Positions 17,912 through 27,635 of a stretch of DNA of 64,000 bases are shown in pieces. This stretch comes from Polaribacter litorisediminis (GTDB taxonomy: Bacteria > Bacteroidota > Bacteroidia > Flavobacteriales > Flavobacteriaceae). The position numbers were made by a program, and so were the translations under genes. Within the stretch, counting starts at the first letter, position 1. Each line of letters opens with the position of its first letter. Location of the stretch: contig NZ_CP082966.1 of NCBI RefSeq assembly GCF_019968605.1, forward strand, positions 1,909,001-1,973,000, read 5' to 3'. Under the pieces are notes generated by a model that worked only from the letters and a program-made list of their open reading frames with translations, made no database searches and was not told the origin of the DNA.

Positions 17912-18823
17912 ATGGTTACCGGACAAGATTGGAAGAGTTATGGGAAATATGTCAAAATTCAAAATCAAAATGTATTTGTTTTAGATACAGAAGATGAACG
18001 TTTTACTAAAGAAACAATTGTTATTATTACTGGATATCCTTCTAATAGTTATGATTATCATAAAACATTGCCCATATTAGCAGAATATTATAGAGTTGTA
18101 ATTCATGACCATTTAGGGTTTGGCTTCTCAAAGGCACCGATTCCCTATTGTTTGTCACTTATCGATCAAGCAAATGTTTGTTTAGAACTTTGGACTAAGC
18201 TAAAATTAAAACATTTTATTATTCTAGCAGATGGTTATGGTGCTAAAGTTGCCAAAGAAATATTGTATCGTAAAAATGCTAATCTTATATTATTTAATAT
18301 TAAGAAATTAATCATTTCTAATAGTGTATCCAATCAGTTTTATGCCGATTTAAATACCATTGCCGCTTTTATAAATAACAAGGAATCTGTTAAATATAAA
18401 GAAGTTTTACTGAATTATAAAAATGAAATTTTACTTAAAAGTATTGAGGGAGACAAGGTACCTATACATCATAAAAAAAGTAAAGTAGCTACTCTAAAAC
18501 TTGCGGAACTAGAGAATCAAAAGGAGATTTTAGTTTTAAGTAGTTATAATGATGAAGACTATTTATATTGGCATCGATGGATGAATGCAATTCAAGAAAC
18601 ATCCCTTCCGATTTTTATTTTTTGGCGTAAAGATGATATTGCGAATATCAAAAACACCCTACTCCATATTGCATCCAATAGATATGATAATATTAAAGTA
18701 ATTGAAAATAAAAAATGTTTTGTTTTAGATAAAGAACCCATTAGTTGGGCATTGATGATATTAAAAGAAATTGACAAAGCAATTTATGATATTTTGAAGA
18801 TAAAATTTAACACGATCGTATAA
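17912..18823 (+). CDS. MEST-like alpha/beta hydrolase homologue, type A, second copy (A2), probably inactive
   Basis: 303 residues, clearly a paralogue of A1: it starts MVTGQDWKSYGKYV and shares HDHLGFGFS and AKVAKEILYRKNANLI. The nucleophile elbow reads LADGYGA, with glycine at residue 108 where A1 has aspartate. The oxyanion HG has become TG (IIITGYPSNSYDYH), and the histidine site reads ENKKCFVLDKEP. Only the acid-site aspartate (FWRKDDIANI) remains. The fold seems intact and the frame open over 300 codons, which suggests selection for a non-catalytic role. It lies 9 bp before B2. Confidence 0.82.
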   Translation: MVTGQDWKSYGKYVKIQNQNVFVLDTEDERFTKETIVIITGYPSNSYDYHKTLPILAEYYRVVIHDHLGFGFSKAPIPYCLSLIDQANVCLELWTKLKLKHFIILADGYGAKVAKEILYRKNANLILFNIKKLIISNSVSNQFYADLNTIAAFINNKESVKYKEVLLNYKNEILLKSIEGDKVPIHHKKSKVATLKLAELENQKEILVLSSYNDEDYLYWHRWMNAIQETSLPIFIFWRKDDIANIKNTLLHIASNRYDNIKVIENKKCFVLDKEPISWALMILKEIDKAIYDILKIKFNTIV

Positions 18824-18832
18824 TACTTAAAA

Positions 18833-19702
18833 ATGCAAATTTCAGACTGGAAAGAAAATCATATAACCATAAAATTATTAAATGAAGAATTTTCATATAT
18901 CGATACTTTATCTCAAAAACCAGTAATCTTAGTGATTCATGGCTATGGTTCTAGTTCTTATGATTTTCATAAAGTTTTAGGAGACCTTAAAGAATCGTAT
19001 AGAGTTTTAATGCCCGATTTAATTGGCTTTGGATTTTCATCCAAACCAAAAAACTATTATTTTTCTATTGTTGAACAAGCACAAATTTTAATAAAACTTA
19101 TAGATACATTAAAGATTCAAGAGTTCTCAGTAATTTGTCAAGGATTTGGTGCCAGTGTTTTATGCGAAATACTTTCATTGATACAAATAAAATCTGTAGA
19201 AATTGAAATCCATAAAATTTGGTTTTTAAACCTAAGTTTATCCATCGAATTAAGCATGGATATCGAAAAACAAAGGGCCATTGAAAATTTTATTACCACT
19301 ACATTCTTAAAAATCTCAAGTACTTTCGGGATATATAAAAAATACACAAAAGATTCATTCTTTAATCCGGATGCTATTACTGAAGAAGAATTAAAAACAG
19401 GATGGGAATTATTAAATTACAATAACGGATTAAAAACTTTAGATTTTGTTAAATATTGGATTATTGAAATTAATCATTGTACCACAAGATGGCTAAAAGT
19501 ATTGTCTGAGACAACCTCTACGATCGATATAATTTGGGGTTTAAACGATATTTTAAAAGACTATGAAACACCCGAACGTATTCAATTTTTCTTAAAAACC
19601 ACCCAACAAATGCATTTAATAGATAAGTGCGGTTACTTTATTGCCTTAGAAAAACCCAAAGAATTTATGGCTTTTATTTTAAATGATGAACTAAAAAAAT
19701 AA
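18833..19702 (+). CDS. MEST-like alpha/beta hydrolase homologue, type B, second copy (B2), probably inactive
   Basis: 289 residues, a paralogue of B1 (DLIGFGFSSKPKNYYFSIVEQA; NNGLKTLDFVKYWI). The elbow reads ICQGFGASVL with Gly104 replacing the nucleophile, and the histidine site reads DKCGYFIALEKP with tyrosine in place of histidine. Asp in WGLNDILKD keeps the acid site, and HGYGSSSYDFH keeps the oxyanion motif. It has no signal peptide. It is the second gene of the A2-B2 pair, which mirrors A1-B1. Likely a pseudo-enzyme; what it binds is unknown. Confidence 0.82.
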   Translation: MQISDWKENHITIKLLNEEFSYIDTLSQKPVILVIHGYGSSSYDFHKVLGDLKESYRVLMPDLIGFGFSSKPKNYYFSIVEQAQILIKLIDTLKIQEFSVICQGFGASVLCEILSLIQIKSVEIEIHKIWFLNLSLSIELSMDIEKQRAIENFITTTFLKISSTFGIYKKYTKDSFFNPDAITEEELKTGWELLNYNNGLKTLDFVKYWIIEINHCTTRWLKVLSETTSTIDIIWGLNDILKDYETPERIQFFLKTTQQMHLIDKCGYFIALEKPKEFMAFILNDELKK

Positions 19703-20005
19703 AATAACGTTCTCTTCTATAAATACGATTTAATTTAAATTAAAAAAACAAGTGAAAATGCTTTTTCATAGTTAGCAGTATAAACCGTTTTCAGACAGAA
19801 TGCTATAGCAATAGTTAAAGAAATACCACATTTTTAGTTTCTGAAGAGCTCAACTTTTACGTTAAATCAGCATATAGAAGTATACTAAAAAAGATGATTC
19901 TTAACAATCAATAACGAATACAAACCCATTCATTTTTATAAAAGCGCCCAAATATTGAACGCTTTTATGATCTAATAGTACTAGTAATACTAATAGTAAA
20001 AAACA
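19703..20005. other. Intergenic region between convergent B2 and leuB
   Basis: 303 bp, AT-rich. The only structure seen is the hairpin at 19938-19968, listed separately, and a short ACTAGTAATACTAATAGTA-like stretch next to leuB. No ORF was supported. Confidence 0.5.
19938..19968 (-). terminator. Possible terminator of the leu cluster
   Basis: 9-bp stem ATAAAAGCG / CGCTTTTAT with a 13-base loop, 38 bp past the leuB stop codon on the minus strand. The T run is interrupted, so strength is uncertain. Confidence 0.5.
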
Positions 20006-21061
20006 CTAAATATTTTCAGCCAACCAATCTCCTACTTCTTTTGTTCCGTATGCTTTTCCTCCGTCAGATAAATCTTCGGTAACCACGCCTTTATTTAAAG
20101 CATTATTTACAGCCTCTCTAATCGTTTTTCCTTCTTCCAATAATCCAAAGTTTTCGAACATCATGGCAGCGGATAAAACAGTTGCCATCGGGTTTGCAAT
20201 ATTTAAACCCGTAGCTTGCGGATACGAACCATGAATTGGCTCAAATAAACCAATATTAGCGCCCAAAGAAGCACTTGGCATTAAGCCCATAGAACCAGAA
20301 ATTACAGACGCCTCATCTGTTAAAATATCTCCGAATAAGTTTTCTGTAATTAATACATCATAGCTATTTGGCCATTGTACCAAACGCATGGCAACAGCAT
20401 CTACAAATTCATAAGAAACTTCTACTTCAGGATAATCCTTTTCCATGGCTTGAACAGTTTCTCTCCATAATCTTGAAGTTTCTAACACATTTGCTTTATC
20501 TACACAACACAATTTTTTAGACCGTGTCATTGCGAGCTCAAATCCTTTTTTTGCCAAACGGATTACCTCTGCTCTGGTATATACGCAATTGTCAAAAGCC
20601 GTTTCTCCATCATCTCTCCTCCCTTTTTCGCCGAAATAAATACCGCCTGTTAATTCACGTAAAAAAACCAAATCGGTTCCTTCAATACGCTCTCTTTTTA
20701 AAGGTGATTTATCTAATAAAGAAGGAAATGTAAATGTTGGTCTCACATTCGCAAACAAACCTAATTTTTTACGCATTTTTAACAATCCTTGTTCTGGACG
20801 CACTTTTGCTGATGGATCATTGTCGAACCTTGGGTGACCAATAGCACCAAATAAAACAGCATCCGAAGAGATACAAATTTCGTGAGTTTCATCTGGATAA
20901 GGTTCACCAACAGCGTCAATGGCTGCAGCTCCTGTCAAAGCAGGTCTCCAATTAATTTCGTGATTGAATTTTTTTGCAATAGCATCCGATACTTTTACGG
21001 CTTGCGCTATAACTTCAGGACCAATTCCGTCTCCTGCTAACAATGCGATATTTAATTTCAT
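20006..21061 (-). CDS. leuB: 3-isopropylmalate dehydrogenase
   Basis: 351 residues. Oxidises and decarboxylates 3-isopropylmalate to 2-oxoisocaproate (leucine); the same enzyme type also serves the citramalate route to 2-oxobutyrate. It has the N-terminal LLAGDGIGPEVIAQA, the substrate arginines in RPEQGLLKMRKKL and FLRELTGGIYFG, CCVDKANVLETSRLWRE, the metal aspartates in LFGDILTDEAS, and the NAD site EPIHGSYPQATGLNIANP. It is the last gene of the leuC-leuD-cimA-leuB cluster, after a 311-bp gap that contains dispersed repeats. Confidence 0.97.
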   Translation of the reverse strand: MKLNIALLAGDGIGPEVIAQAVKVSDAIAKKFNHEINWRPALTGAAAIDAVGEPYPDETHEICISSDAVLFGAIGHPRFDNDPSAKVRPEQGLLKMRKKLGLFANVRPTFTFPSLLDKSPLKRERIEGTDLVFLRELTGGIYFGEKGRRDDGETAFDNCVYTRAEVIRLAKKGFELAMTRSKKLCCVDKANVLETSRLWRETVQAMEKDYPEVEVSYEFVDAVAMRLVQWPNSYDVLITENLFGDILTDEASVISGSMGLMPSASLGANIGLFEPIHGSYPQATGLNIANPMATVLSAAMMFENFGLLEEGKTIREAVNNALNKGVVTEDLSDGGKAYGTKEVGDWLAENI

Positions 21062-21372
21062 AATATTTTAAGCTTTTGGCATTTCGCTATTGGCATTTCG
21101 CACAATAAAAAACCGATAATTTAATTTCTATTTATTTTTTAATTATTTAAATATTGTATCTGCTATGTCACATCGAGTGAAATTCTTTTTTCAAGAAATT
21201 TGTTTCGAGATGTTTTATCATATAAAATACTCTTTTTGTTTTCCTCCAAAATTTTCTCGATACAATTTTCTCAAAAAAGTCGAAAATAAATCGAACTGAC
21301 AAACTCTTCGTACTCAGACTAATTTACAGCAAACAAGCTAACTGAAAACTACGACTGCATACTGCCAACTTT
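21062..21372. repeat. Repeat-containing intergenic region between leuB and cimA
   Basis: 311 bp. It holds several imperfect inverted repeats of a type scattered in this window: a GTCACATCGAGTGA half (about 21167) facing a TCTCGATACAATTTTCTC half (21254) ending near TCGAACTGACA, and near 21335 a CTGAAAACTACGACTGC / CATACTGCCAAC stretch related to the CAGT-rich repeats at 23677 and 38668. No ORF was seen. Confidence 0.6.
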
Positions 21373-22893
21373 TTAAATAATATTGAGCATTTTCTCCGTA
21401 GCTTTAATCGCTGAAACTGTTTGATCTGAATCTAAACCACGCGTAATAAATTCATTATCCTCTCTTTTCCAAGTAATTATAGTCTCACACAATGCATCAG
21501 AATGACTTCCTGGAGGAATTCTCACGGCATAATCGATTAATTTTGGCAACTCTTTTTTACTATGGATTTTATATAATTTTTTTAAAGCATTCATAAAGGC
21601 ATCAAACTGACCGTCCCCTTGGGCATGTGCTTCATACTGCACACCTTCTACCTTTAATTGCAAGGTGGTTGATGGTTTCATTCCTTTTGCATGTCCTAAT
21701 ACATAATTTTCTACAATTACGCGTTTTTCAATGGTATCACTGTCTAACACATCAGAAATAATATAGGGCAAATCCTCTTGAGAAACCACTTCTTTTTTAT
21801 CACCCAACTCAATAATTCGCTGCGTAACTTTTTTTAATTCCTCATCATTTAAACTGATGCCTAAATCTTGCAAATTCTTTTGAATATTTGCTTTTCCAGA
21901 GGTTTTACCTAGAGCATATTTACGTTTTCTACCAAAACGTTCTGGCATTAAATCGTTAAAATATAAGTTGTGTTTGTTATCTCCATCTGCATGAATTCCT
22001 GCGGTTTGCGTAAAAACATTGGCACCAACAACAGGTTTATTTACCGGAATTCGAAACCCTGAAAATGTTTCTACTAACTTACTAACTTTGTGTAAGGCTT
22101 TTTCGTTTGTTGCTATTTTTACATCAACCAAAAAGTCTTTAATAACAGCTAAAACACTAGCCATTGGTACATTTCCTGCGCGTTCACCCATTCCGTTAAT
22201 GGTTAAATGCAAACCATTAGCCCCTGCTTTTACAGCTGCCATCACATTGGCAACTCCTAAATCGTAATCATTATGACCATGAAAATCTAGATGCATTTTT
22301 GGGTATCTTTTACGAACCTCCTGAATGTATAAAAAGGTTTCTTCAGGTGTTAAAATTCCTAAAGTATCTGGTAATAAAATACGTTCTATTTTTTGAGTGC
22401 TTAAAAAATCTAAATAATCAAAAACATAGTCCTTGGAGTTTCGCATACCGTTAGACCAATCTTCTAAATATACATTGGTTTTAATATCATTTATGGCCGC
22501 CAATTCTATGGTAGCTTTGATATCTATAAAATGTTCTTCGGATGTTTTTTTAAGTTGATGTGTTAAGTGATTTAGAGAGCCTTTCGTTAATAAATTCTGA
22601 ACTTTTGCGCCCGCATCAATCATCCAATCAATAGATTTTCCGTTATCAACAAAAGTTAAAACCTCTATACTGTCTAAATAATTATTTTCAGAAGCCCAAG
22701 ATGTAATTTTTTTAACAGCTTGCAATTCGCCTTTAGAAACTCTTGCTGAAGCAATTTCTAAACGATCTACTTTTAATTCTTCTAGTAATAATTTTGCAAT
22801 GGTTAGCTTTTCTGAAACCGAAAATGACACGCCTGATGTTTGTTCGCCATCACGCAATGTGGTATCCATTATTTCAATCTTTCTCTTGGTCAT
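21373..22893 (-). CDS. cimA: (R)-citramalate synthase (2-isopropylmalate synthase superfamily)
   Basis: 506 residues. Condenses acetyl-CoA with an oxo acid; the superfamily includes LeuA and CimA. The catalytic domain starts MDTTLRDGEQTSGVSFS and has the metal motif DFHGHNDYDLGVAN and NGMGERAGNVP. A linker (HADGDNKHNLY) and a C-terminal regulatory domain (about 400-506, ending DQTVSAIKATEKMLN) follow. From memory, VDRLEIASARVSKGELQAV and KTNVYLEDWSNGMRNS closely match the pyruvate-specific citramalate synthase of Leptospira rather than classical LeuA. With leuCD and leuB alongside it would make 2-oxobutyrate for isoleucine. A true LeuA function cannot be excluded from sequence alone. Confidence 0.78.
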   Translation of the reverse strand: MTKRKIEIMDTTLRDGEQTSGVSFSVSEKLTIAKLLLEELKVDRLEIASARVSKGELQAVKKITSWASENNYLDSIEVLTFVDNGKSIDWMIDAGAKVQNLLTKGSLNHLTHQLKKTSEEHFIDIKATIELAAINDIKTNVYLEDWSNGMRNSKDYVFDYLDFLSTQKIERILLPDTLGILTPEETFLYIQEVRKRYPKMHLDFHGHNDYDLGVANVMAAVKAGANGLHLTINGMGERAGNVPMASVLAVIKDFLVDVKIATNEKALHKVSKLVETFSGFRIPVNKPVVGANVFTQTAGIHADGDNKHNLYFNDLMPERFGRKRKYALGKTSGKANIQKNLQDLGISLNDEELKKVTQRIIELGDKKEVVSQEDLPYIISDVLDSDTIEKRVIVENYVLGHAKGMKPSTTLQLKVEGVQYEAHAQGDGQFDAFMNALKKLYKIHSKKELPKLIDYAVRIPPGSHSDALCETIITWKREDNEFITRGLDSDQTVSAIKATEKMLNII

Positions 22894-23067
22894 TATTTTT
22901 TAGTATCAGCATACAAAAAGGAAAAATCTATCATTCTAATTTAGAAGAAATTCCATACTTTTCATCGAAAGAATATTTAACTTTATAAGATGTATCCCTT
23001 TGCTCGAAAAGACAAAAATGGGTTTCATCAGTGGGTTAAATTTTTTATTTTGTTGATAAACATGCAC

Positions 23068-23667
23068 CTAAAAAGGTCTTGTTTTTGCAAATTCAACAAT
23101 TTCCTCTTCTATATTTTTCAGGTAATCGATATCATCAAAACCATTGAGCATATTGTCTTTTTTATAGGTATTGATATCGAAAGATTCAGATGCTCCAGTA
23201 GTTAGTAAGGTTACTTTCTGATTCGGTAAATCTACTTCAATTTCCGTTTTCGGATCCGCCATAATAGCATCAAACAACATGTCTGCAAACTTTGCTGATA
23301 CTTGCACAGGTAAAACCCCTACATTTAAGCAGTTATTTTTAAAAATATCTGCAAAAGCAGATGAAATTACGCAACGCAATCCGAAGTCATATACAGACCA
23401 AGCTGCGTGTTCTCTAGAAGAGCCTGAACCAAAATTTCTGCCTCCAACTAATATTTTAGAACCGGCATACATTTCTTTATTTAACGGGAAATCTGCTTTT
23501 GGCGTGCCGTCTTGATTGTATCGCCAATCACGAAAAAAATTCGTATCAAAATCTACCCGTTCCGTTGCTTTTAAAAATCGTGCAGGAATTATCTGATCTG
23601 TATCTACATTCTCTATGGGCAATGGATATGCCGTGCTTGTTAATGTTGTGAATTTATCGTAAGCCAT
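23068..23667 (-). CDS. leuD: 3-isopropylmalate dehydratase small subunit
   Basis: 199 residues. With LeuC it isomerises 2- to 3-isopropylmalate, and in the citramalate route methylmalate via citraconate. Signatures are YPLPIENVDTDQIIPARFLK at the N-terminus and the swivelling-domain loop GGRNFGSGSSREHAAW. It lies 108 bp after leuC; the gap carries a CAGT-type inverted repeat. It is followed after 174 bp by cimA. Confidence 0.97.
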   Translation of the reverse strand: MAYDKFTTLTSTAYPLPIENVDTDQIIPARFLKATERVDFDTNFFRDWRYNQDGTPKADFPLNKEMYAGSKILVGGRNFGSGSSREHAAWSVYDFGLRCVISSAFADIFKNNCLNVGVLPVQVSAKFADMLFDAIMADPKTEIEVDLPNQKVTLLTTGASESFDINTYKKDNMLNGFDDIDYLKNIEEEIVEFAKTRPF

Positions 23668-23676
23668 GTTTTTTTA

Positions 23677-23783
23677 GTATTCAGTTGCCAGTATCAGTTG
23701 GCAGTAATTAGTTAATTTTAATAAAATATTTTAAATTCGTCTAGTTTTGTGACTGTAAACTGCCACTGAAAACTGCTAACTCG
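23677..23783. repeat. CAGT-rich imperfect inverted repeat between leuC and leuD
   Basis: Left arm with CAGTTGCCAGTATCAG and TTGGCAGT, right arm with GACTGTAAACTGCCACTG and AAAACTGCTAACT, separated by about 50 bp. The same units occur at 38668-38744 and near 21335 and 31925, so this is a dispersed intergenic repeat able to fold into a hairpin in RNA. Confidence 0.65.
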
Positions 23784-25176
23784 CCATTAGCGTGCGAGGA
23801 TCTGTAACAACTCCTTCAACCGCAGAAGCTGCAGCGACTAAAGGACTTGCTAATAACGTTCTAGAACCAGGACCTTGTCTTCCTTCAAAATTTCTGTTAG
23901 ATGTAGAAACTGATAATTTTCCTGCAGGAATTTTATCATCATTCATTGCCAAACAGGCAGAACAACCAGGTTCTCTCAATACAAAACCTGCATCCAAAAT
24001 TATTTTATCCAATCCCTCTGCTTTTATTTGATCGACCACTTTATGAGATCCAGGAACCAACCAAGCTGTTACAGTATCTGCTTTTTTTCTTCCTTCAACA
24101 ATAGAACAAAAAGCTCTAAAATCTTCAATTCTTCCGTTGGTACAAGAACCTAAAAAAACAAAATCTATGGGTTTTCCTATCATAGAGTCGCCTTCACTAA
24201 AGGCCATATATCCTAAAGATTTTCTATAGGTTTCGATACCTCCTTCTAAACTTTCTGCTGTGGGTATCGATTTTGTGACACCCATTCCCATTCCTGGATT
24301 GGTTCCATAGGTAATCATAGGTTCAATATCGGATGCTTCGTATGTAAATTCTTCATCAAAAACAGCATCTTCTTCTGTGTATAAAGTTTGCCAATAATTC
24401 ATGGCTTTGTCCCAATCAGCTCCTTTCGGTGTTTGAGAACGTCCTTTTAAATATTCGTAAGTTTTTGCATCTGGAGCAATCATTCCTCCTCTTGCCCCCA
24501 TTTCTATAGATAAATTACAAACGGTCATTCTACCTTCCATAGACATATCTTCAAAAACTTCGCCAGCGTATTCCACAAAATAACCTGTTGCGCCAGAGGT
24601 TGTTTGTTTTGCTATAATATACAAAGCAACATCTTTTGGAGTAACGCCCAAACCTAATTTACCAACTACGTTAATACGCATTTTTTTAGGTTTCGGTTGC
24701 ATAATACATTGTGTTGATAAAACCATTTCTACTTCCGATGTTCCAATACCAAAAGCAATTGCACCAAAAGCGCCGTGGGTTGATGTGTGAGAATCTCCAC
24801 AAACAATGGTTGATCCAGGTAAGGTTATTCCGTTTTCCGGACCAATAACATGAACTATTCCGTTATTTTCATCTCCTAAACCCCAGTGAGAAATTCCGTA
24901 TTTCGCGGCATTTTTTTCTAAGGCATTTAATTGGTTTGCTGACAAAGGGTCTTCTACTGGCAAATGCTGATTCATAGTTGGTGTATTATGATCTGCAGTT
25001 GCAAAAGTTCTTTCTGGATAAAGCACCGAGTTATTTCTACTTTCTAAACCTAAAAAAGCCACCGGACTAGTAACTTCATGAATAAAATGACGATCTATAA
25101 AAAAAACATCTGGCCCGTCTTTTATACTGCGTACTACATGAGAATCCCAAACTTTATCAAATAATGTCTTTGCCAT
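23776..25176 (-). CDS. leuC: 3-isopropylmalate dehydratase large subunit
   Basis: 466 residues, aconitase family, carrying the [4Fe-4S] cluster. It has the start [15 protein letters not shown], the [13 protein letters not shown] region ([10 protein letters not shown]), [20 protein letters not shown], the cluster cysteine in [14 protein letters not shown], and the other two in [12 protein letters not shown]. It partners LeuD and is the first gene of the cluster, with a TACTTTTG promoter element 36 bp upstream. No leader peptide or T-box was recognised. Confidence 0.97.
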   Translation of the reverse strand: MAKTLFDKVWDSHVVRSIKDGPDVFFIDRHFIHEVTSPVAFLGLESRNNSVLYPERTFATADHNTPTMNQHLPVEDPLSANQLNALEKNAAKYGISHWGLGDENNGIVHVIGPENGITLPGSTIVCGDSHTSTHGAFGAIAFGIGTSEVEMVLSTQCIMQPKPKKMRINVVGKLGLGVTPKDVALYIIAKQTTSGATGYFVEYAGEVFEDMSMEGRMTVCNLSIEMGARGGMIAPDAKTYEYLKGRSQTPKGADWDKAMNYWQTLYTEEDAVFDEEFTYEASDIEPMITYGTNPGMGMGVTKSIPTAESLEGGIETYRKSLGYMAFSEGDSMIGKPIDFVFLGSCTNGRIEDFRAFCSIVEGRKKADTVTAWLVPGSHKVVDQIKAEGLDKIILDAGFVLREPGCSACLAMNDDKIPAGKLSVSTSNRNFEGRQGPGSRTLLASPLVAAASAVEGVVTDPRTLMAS

Positions 25177-25211
25177 TTTTGTATTTTTTTCTTGTATTTA
25201 ATTTCAGCTAC

Positions 25212-25219
25212 CAAAAGTA
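25212..25219 (-). promoter_or_regulatory. -7 element upstream of leuC
   Basis: TACTTTTG on the minus strand matches TAnnTTTG, 36 bp before the leuC ATG. A good -33 element was not found. Confidence 0.5.
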
Positions 25220-25805
25220 TTGTTTTTATTAGAAATGTAGTTTTTTGTTTGCCTTTTGTTATGATAGTCAGTTTGTTTGTTACGATTTATCACACTGTAA
25301 ATTAAATGATTACCTTATTTACAACTACGATGTCTACTTATTTTGAAGTTTTTTTTATGATTACATATTACCATATATGATTATAAATTACAGTCATGAT
25401 TGCTTATTTTTAATTTTTATTTCTTCTCTTTGAAATAACACTAATAGAAACTGATGAGAAGCTTTAAAAAGATTATGGTTTTATAATTGCAGAAATCGGA
25501 AATTGAATGTAACGCTTATAAATATGTTCTCTATAATTTTTTTTCTTAAATCAGAAAAATCACTCGAACTGATAGCGCGTTTTTAAGGTTACCAATCAAG
25601 GAAATTAATTCACCTACTCTCACATAAAATTGAATTTAGCGTTTATCATTAAAAGGATTTATCCTGAACTTGATTCCGAAACAATGAAAAAATAATATTC
25701 TAAAGAGAAATTTGTAATGTATGAGCTTGATAAATTGTTGAGGCCTCTATAATTTTTCACCCTTTGTGCTGAAGGTAAGTGCCTTTTTAAATTTAATAAA
25801 ACAAC
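25220..25805. other. Non-coding AT-rich gap upstream of leuC
   Basis: About 590 bp. No ORF of credible composition. The piece near 25555-25580 (AAAATCACTCGAACTGA) resembles half of the dispersed TCGAGTGA repeat seen at 31839-31885. Otherwise nothing was recognised. Confidence 0.45.
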
Positions 25806-26726
25806 TTATACTTGTTTTAAAATTTTATCAATATTTTCCTTATGCGCCAAATCTGATCCTTCACTTAAAGTAGCAGCAACTCCGCAAGCTACACCCCAAC
25901 GTAACATGTTTGTTGGTGTTTCATTTTTAGTGATGGCATAAATTAAACCTGCTACCATGCTATCTCCTGCTCCAATAGTACTTTTTACAGAAATTACAGG
26001 GGCAGAAATATATTCAATTCCGTTTTTGTGTGCTATAAAAGCGCCGTCTTTTCCTAAAGAAACCACCACATATTTTGCAGTTTTAGAGGTAACCAATTGC
26101 AAGGCAAATGTCTCTTGCTCTTTTGCGGTCATAGTTTGTTTACCTGCTAAACGTGCCAATTCTTTCTGATTGGGTTTTATTAAAAACAATTCGTTTTTTA
26201 ATACTTCATTAAAAACAGGACCGGATGTATCTACAATTACTTTTACATCTTTTGCAGTTAAGTTTTTAATAATTTTTGAGTAATAATCTATCGGTAATCC
26301 CTTGGGCAAACTACCACTAATCACAAAAATATCGTTGTTTGCAACATGCTGATTAATTAAGGTCTCTACCGTTGCCAATTCTTTTTCATCAAAAGGACTT
26401 GTAGGCATTCCGAATCGATATTGCAATTTGGTTTTGGTATTAAAAACTGCAAAATTTTCTCTCGTTAAATTAGAAATTTCGGTAGCAATTACTTCTATAT
26501 GTTGCTCTTCTAATAAATCTATTAAATGCTCGCCTGTTTTACCTCCATAGGGAAACAAACAATGACTTTCTACTTTTAAGCGATGTAAAACTCTAGAAAT
26601 ATTAACACCACCGCCACCTGGATGATACGTAATATCAAAACATTCCAATTTATCAAAAGGAATCATTTCGGCAACTTTTGCGCTTTTGTCTAAGGCTGGA
26701 TTTATGGTGAGTGTTACTACTTTCAT
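25806..26726 (-). CDS. pfkB: 6-phosphofructokinase II / PfkB-family hexose-phosphate kinase
   Basis: 306 residues, ribokinase fold. It resembles E. coli Pfk-2 along its length: MKVVTLTINPALD, YHPGGGGVNISRVLHRL, ISGSLPKGLP, IKPNQKELARLAGKQT, VVVSLGKDGA and the catalytic anion-hole motif STIGAGDSMVAG with its aspartate base. It phosphorylates fructose-6-phosphate, though 1-phosphofructokinase or tagatose-6-phosphate kinase activity cannot be excluded. It is a lone gene flanked by non-coding gaps, with no PTS neighbours; this argues against a fructose-PTS role. Confidence 0.82.
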   Translation of the reverse strand: MKVVTLTINPALDKSAKVAEMIPFDKLECFDITYHPGGGGVNISRVLHRLKVESHCLFPYGGKTGEHLIDLLEEQHIEVIATEISNLTRENFAVFNTKTKLQYRFGMPTSPFDEKELATVETLINQHVANNDIFVISGSLPKGLPIDYYSKIIKNLTAKDVKVIVDTSGPVFNEVLKNELFLIKPNQKELARLAGKQTMTAKEQETFALQLVTSKTAKYVVVSLGKDGAFIAHKNGIEYISAPVISVKSTIGAGDSMVAGLIYAITKNETPTNMLRWGVACGVAATLSEGSDLAHKENIDKILKQV

Positions 26727-27404
26727 TTATTTCATTTTAGTACCAATAAAGATATGATTTTTTATTCTTTTTTCCTTCACTTTTATCCTAACACCGACTG
26801 AATCAAATAATCTCAGATTCTTTTAAATAATGCTGTATCATGTTCAACTAAAAAAATTCATGCCTATCAATATAAAATTATGCGTATGATTATTTTAAGT
26901 TCAAAATCATTTTTAAGAAATCTTAGACCACTAGAATTGACAATGCTTTTTCGTGGTTCGAAAACTTGCAAATTGAGTCCATATTAAAATTTGGTATACA
27001 GAAAATTTACACAGAACTAGATTCAGCAAAAAAGATAAAGTAATTGTAAATTAGGGATATATGAACCTATAAAAGTATTAGTTTGACTATCACTTTTGAA
27101 ATTAAATCCAATAAGTGTTTAACATTCTTAGACTTTACAAAAAAATAAAGAGTATTTTAATTTGGGGTGATGCACTCTAAAATAACATTGACTCGATTGC
27201 TGATAAGCAAGTTCGGTTTTTTTAATAGCTTTATAGTTAATTCAACTAAAAAAGCAGTATTACTTGAACTAACAACTTCAAGGTACAATTATATTTTAGA
27301 AAAATATTAAATTACACTTCTAAATAACGGACTTTGAAAATTTTTGAAAAACGAATGTGTTTATTCAATTAATACTATCAAAAGATACTATCATACATAA
27401 ACTA
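26727..27404. other. Non-coding AT-rich gap
   Basis: About 680 bp with stops in all frames and no recognised gene, RNA or repeat family. It may be decayed sequence next to the IS-rich area. Confidence 0.45.
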
Positions 27405-27635
27405 TTATCTATAATTTTCTTCTCTTACAGGGCAATCTTCATAAAAATCTTTAAAAGTTTTGTTCGTATGGTATCGGTCTATTAAGACTTTATACACCAT
27501 AAAAACGATCGCGATTTGACCAATAATGGAAGTATAAAAAATCCAACCAAAAGAAAAATTCATGGCAGAAGTAATTACAAATAAGAATAATAAGACAGTG
27601 GTAATTCCGATGTATGTGTATGCTGTAAGTTTCAT
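27405..27635 (-). CDS. Small two-helix membrane protein, function unknown
   Basis: 76 residues. Two hydrophobic helices (about 8-27, GITTVLLFLFVITSAMNFSF, and 31-51, IFYTSIIGQIAIVFMVYKVL) are followed by a charged tail (DRYHTNKTFKDFYEDCPVRE). Size, topology and the clean ATG fit a small conserved flavobacterial membrane protein. It stands alone in a gene-poor stretch. No function is proposed. Confidence 0.6.
   Translation of the reverse strand: MKLTAYTYIGITTVLLFLFVITSAMNFSFGWIFYTSIIGQIAIVFMVYKVLIDRYHTNKTFKDFYEDCPVREENYR

Noticed and set aside
21373..22893. Plain leuA annotation
   Set aside because: Position suggests LeuA, but sequence motifs favour citramalate synthase; kept as cimA with moderate confidence.
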